Below are positions 5,712 through 6,984 of a stretch of DNA of 6,984 nt, piece by piece. Under the pieces are notes generated by a model, which saw nothing but the letters and a program-made list of their open reading frames with translations, ran no database searches and was not told the origin of the DNA. The translations under genes were made by a program, and so were the position numbers. Source of the DNA: CAZCWX01 sp964502465. Its GTDB lineage: Bacteria; Desulfobacterota; Binatia; Bin18. The stretch lies in the NCBI GenBank assembly GCA_964502465.1, contig CAZCWX010000564.1, positions 1 to 6,984 of the forward strand, given 5' to 3'. How positions within the stretch are numbered: position 1 is the first letter of the stretch; the number at the start of each line of letters is the position of its first letter.

Positions 5712-6857
5712 TTATTCCTTCCTGCCGATAGCGTGGAGAAACTTTTCCTGGATGATTTCGCACGTCATCCGGTAGAGCAACTCACGGTCGGTATATTGCC
5801 CGAGGAATCCCAGCGGGATTTGAAATCCCCCTTTGTCTTTGATGTTGCCACCACCGTAGTAGGTTTGTTTGCCTTCGTCAAAGCCAAAAGCTTTCTTCAA
5901 AAACGTATCTGGATTGATCGTATCACTCCGAGTCCTGAAGGAGCCATCGACTGCCTTGCCATCGACAATACCAAACACTAGCACGGTGTCTGTGCCTTCC
6001 CGCTGCAAGAAGAACTCTGCAGTTTGCGGAATGCCGTCCCGGTGTTCACGGCGGACAAAGCCCACATCGCTAAAAATAAAGTTATCGAACACCTGTTTTT
6101 TCTCCAGTGCTTTGTGGATCATGTCCATGACCGCTGGAGCCATAGATTGGGCGGAGATCTTCTTCAACAAGGTCTGATCAATACAGGGCCACAAATAAGC
6201 GCCCGCCTCGAATTCGGTGCGGCTTGCTTCGAGCAGGTCTAAGGTGTCTGAACGGATACCATGCATGAGTGCCGTGGCGAGGCGTACCTGGTCTGCCTCA
6301 CTGGGGTTCAGTCCACCAGGGTAGTGGGCGCGCAGGTATTCCGTATAAATGGCACAGGTTGAGGCACTCTCTTCGCGGATGTCTACGAACTCGGCCGGAA
6401 TCTCTCCCAACCGTTTGTGGTGATCGACAAAGGAAAGCAAGGTTTTCTCCGCCAGTTTCTCTGTAATCGGAGTGTCCGTCTTCTGCGTGTCGACAAAAGA
6501 GTAGGCACTGTACGGACGGAGATCAAATTTCTCGTCGTACAACTGCAGATCAATTTCGAGGCGTTTCACCAACGCACGGTTTTCCTGATGGCTGACTTCT
6601 TGAAAACATAGGAGCGTGGTTTCAATATCGAACGCTTTCGCAAGGAACTTATGGGCCAAACCTGAAGCGATGTTGTCAGGATCTGGATAGCCTGTCAGAA
6701 CCACAAGCGTTTTCTCCCCGCGATGGCGCTCGAACACCTCGCGCAACTCAGCCCACTTGAGACTGGGGCAGGCGGTGGCCTGTTCCTCGGGCGTGGGACG
6801 AGTCACGACTCGCAGAGATCGTTCTTCGCTGTCTATTTTCTCGGCGGTATTGGCCAT
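5712..6857 (-). CDS. DHH/DHHA1-family phosphoesterase (NrnA-like), divergent active-site motifs
   Basis: Cytosolic metal-dependent phosphoesterase of the group containing NrnA-type oligoribonucleases, pAp phosphatases and c-di-AMP or pApA phosphodiesterases. The 381 residues comprise a charged N-terminal extension of about 45 residues, a DHH domain (about 48-215) and a DHHA1 domain (about 285-375). Metal-site motifs visible are YPDPDNIASG (57-66, D59 and D61), FVDTQ (D123), the eponymous VDHHKR (D145, H146, H147) and GIRSDT (D204). The His that normally precedes motif I by four residues is Thr55. The DHHA1 loop reads YGGGNIKDKGG (334-344), with Asn338 in place of the usual His of GGGH. It is somewhat longer than NrnA (about 320) and lacks the PAS, GGDEF or transmembrane parts of GdpP. 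The ATG has a near-perfect AAGGAGG with seven bases of spacing. It is followed by the antiporter gene after 54 bases with no terminator between. The substrate cannot be assigned from sequence. Confidence 0.9.
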   Translation of the reverse strand: MANTAEKIDSEERSLRVVTRPTPEEQATACPSLKWAELREVFERHRGEKTLVVLTGYPDPDNIASGLAHKFLAKAFDIETTLLCFQEVSHQENRALVKRLEIDLQLYDEKFDLRPYSAYSFVDTQKTDTPITEKLAEKTLLSFVDHHKRLGEIPAEFVDIREESASTCAIYTEYLRAHYPGGLNPSEADQVRLATALMHGIRSDTLDLLEASRTEFEAGAYLWPCIDQTLLKKISAQSMAPAVMDMIHKALEKKQVFDNFIFSDVGFVRREHRDGIPQTAEFFLQREGTDTVLVFGIVDGKAVDGSFRTRSDTINPDTFLKKAFGFDEGKQTYYGGGNIKDKGGFQIPLGFLGQYTDRELLYRMTCEIIQEKFLHAIGRKE

Positions 6858-6864
6858 AGTTGAT

Positions 6865-6871
6865 CCTCCTT
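6865..6871 (-). promoter_or_regulatory. Strong ribosome binding site of the DHH phosphoesterase
   Basis: The minus strand reads AAGGAGG, seven bases before the ATG at 6857, a textbook match that fixes this start and suggests efficient translation. It is preceded by T, so that TAA overlaps the site. That TAA is in frame with a reading frame open to the right edge, which matters for the alternative interpretation of the window end. Confidence 0.85.
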
Positions 6872-6983
6872 ACGAAGGCTGCACGAGGCGCAGACTAGCA
6901 TCCACGCACGAACAAAAAAAGGGAGGCTCAGCTGGGATGGCGGCCAAGGTCTGGTTCTCTACATCGAAGAGAAAGACCGCATT
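6872..6983 (-). CDS. Alternative: 3' tail of an upstream minus-strand gene
   Basis: On the minus strand a frame is open from the window edge for about 36 codons (beginning NAVFLFDVENQTLAA, ending LRLVQPS) and stops at TAA overlapping the AAGGAGG of the DHH gene. Stop-over-Shine-Dalgarno is a common arrangement for translational coupling, so a partial upstream operon member is possible. I recognise no family, and the Pro-Pro-Phe-Phe-Cys stretch encoded by a seven-T run looks unlike typical coding sequence. It overlaps and excludes the plus-strand candidate, which I slightly favour. Confidence 0.2.
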
Positions 6984-6984
6984 G
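6937..6984 (+). CDS. Possible 5' fragment of a divergent plus-strand gene
   Basis: An ATG at 6937 opens a frame for 16 codons to the window edge and begins MAAKVWFSTS. GGGAGG at 6921-6926 precedes it by ten bases in an A-rich context (seven A in a row at 6914-6920), which looks like a natural translation leader. The N-terminus resembles what I remember of DUF362-type iron-sulfur proteins, which often begin M-x-K-V-x-F-T/S, but sixteen residues cannot settle this. If real, the gene is divergent from the phosphoesterase and the 79 bases between would hold both promoters. The competing reading is a minus-strand gene tail over the same bases. Confidence 0.35.
   Translation, partial: MAAKVWFSTSKRKTAL

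Noticed and set aside
6860..6888. TTGATC on the plus strand as a -35 box for the possible right-edge gene.
   Set aside because: No acceptable -10 sequence occurs at 16-18 bases, and the match overlaps the DHH ribosome binding region by chance.
1..6984. Mobile elements, CRISPR arrays, tRNA or rRNA genes, defence systems.
   Set aside because: No transposase or integrase motifs, no terminal inverted repeats with duplications, no spaced direct repeats and no tRNA-like folds were seen; the coding content is housekeeping-type ion transport and phosphoesterase genes.

Overview
The window is a compact bacterial stretch of mid-range GC, with four clear protein genes, all involved in ion transport or in nucleotide or pyrophosphate chemistry, plus a sliver of a possible fifth gene at the right edge. 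Nothing in it marks a phage, transposon, CRISPR array, tRNA or rRNA, and base composition looks even throughout. The protein families are widespread in environmental bacteria. The sequence alone does not fix the lineage; a Gram-negative, deltaproteobacterium-like or related uncultured phylum is my best guess, with low confidence.

Layout. A plus-strand mgtE-type Mg2+ channel gene enters from the left edge and ends at 1317. It is tail-to-tail with a minus-strand gene for a membrane-integral, ion-pumping pyrophosphatase (1471-3528). The 153-base gap between them holds a perfect 8-bp hairpin and a 30-base pure purine tract. A 284-base intergenic region (3529-3812) carries a good sigma-70-like promoter for the pyrophosphatase and a weak terminator-like hairpin for the gene upstream. 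Next comes a minus-strand pair separated by only 54 bases. A DHH/DHHA1-family phosphoesterase (5712-6857) is transcribed first, followed by a CPA1-type cation/proton antiporter with a cytosolic RCK (TrkA-type) regulatory module (3813-5657, TTG start). The last 127 bases hold the phosphoesterase's strong ribosome binding site and an unresolved choice between a divergent plus-strand gene start and the tail of an upstream minus-strand gene.

How the genes may work together. The pyrophosphatase uses Mg-PPi and carries the K+-dependence signature. The antiporter exchanges a monovalent cation for H+ and has a ligand-sensing module, and MgtE controls Mg2+ entry. The set therefore reads as an ion-homeostasis neighbourhood. 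The DHH phosphoesterase beside an RCK-bearing antiporter is the most thought-provoking pair. DHH/DHHA1 enzymes degrade c-di-AMP or short oligonucleotides in characterised systems, and RCK domains are known c-di-AMP or nucleotide sensors. Here both proteins depart from the canonical motifs: the first His of DHH motif I is Thr, the DHHA1 GGGH is GGGN, and two Gly of the RCK nucleotide-binding loop are missing. Any shared ligand is a hypothesis and may not be a classical one.
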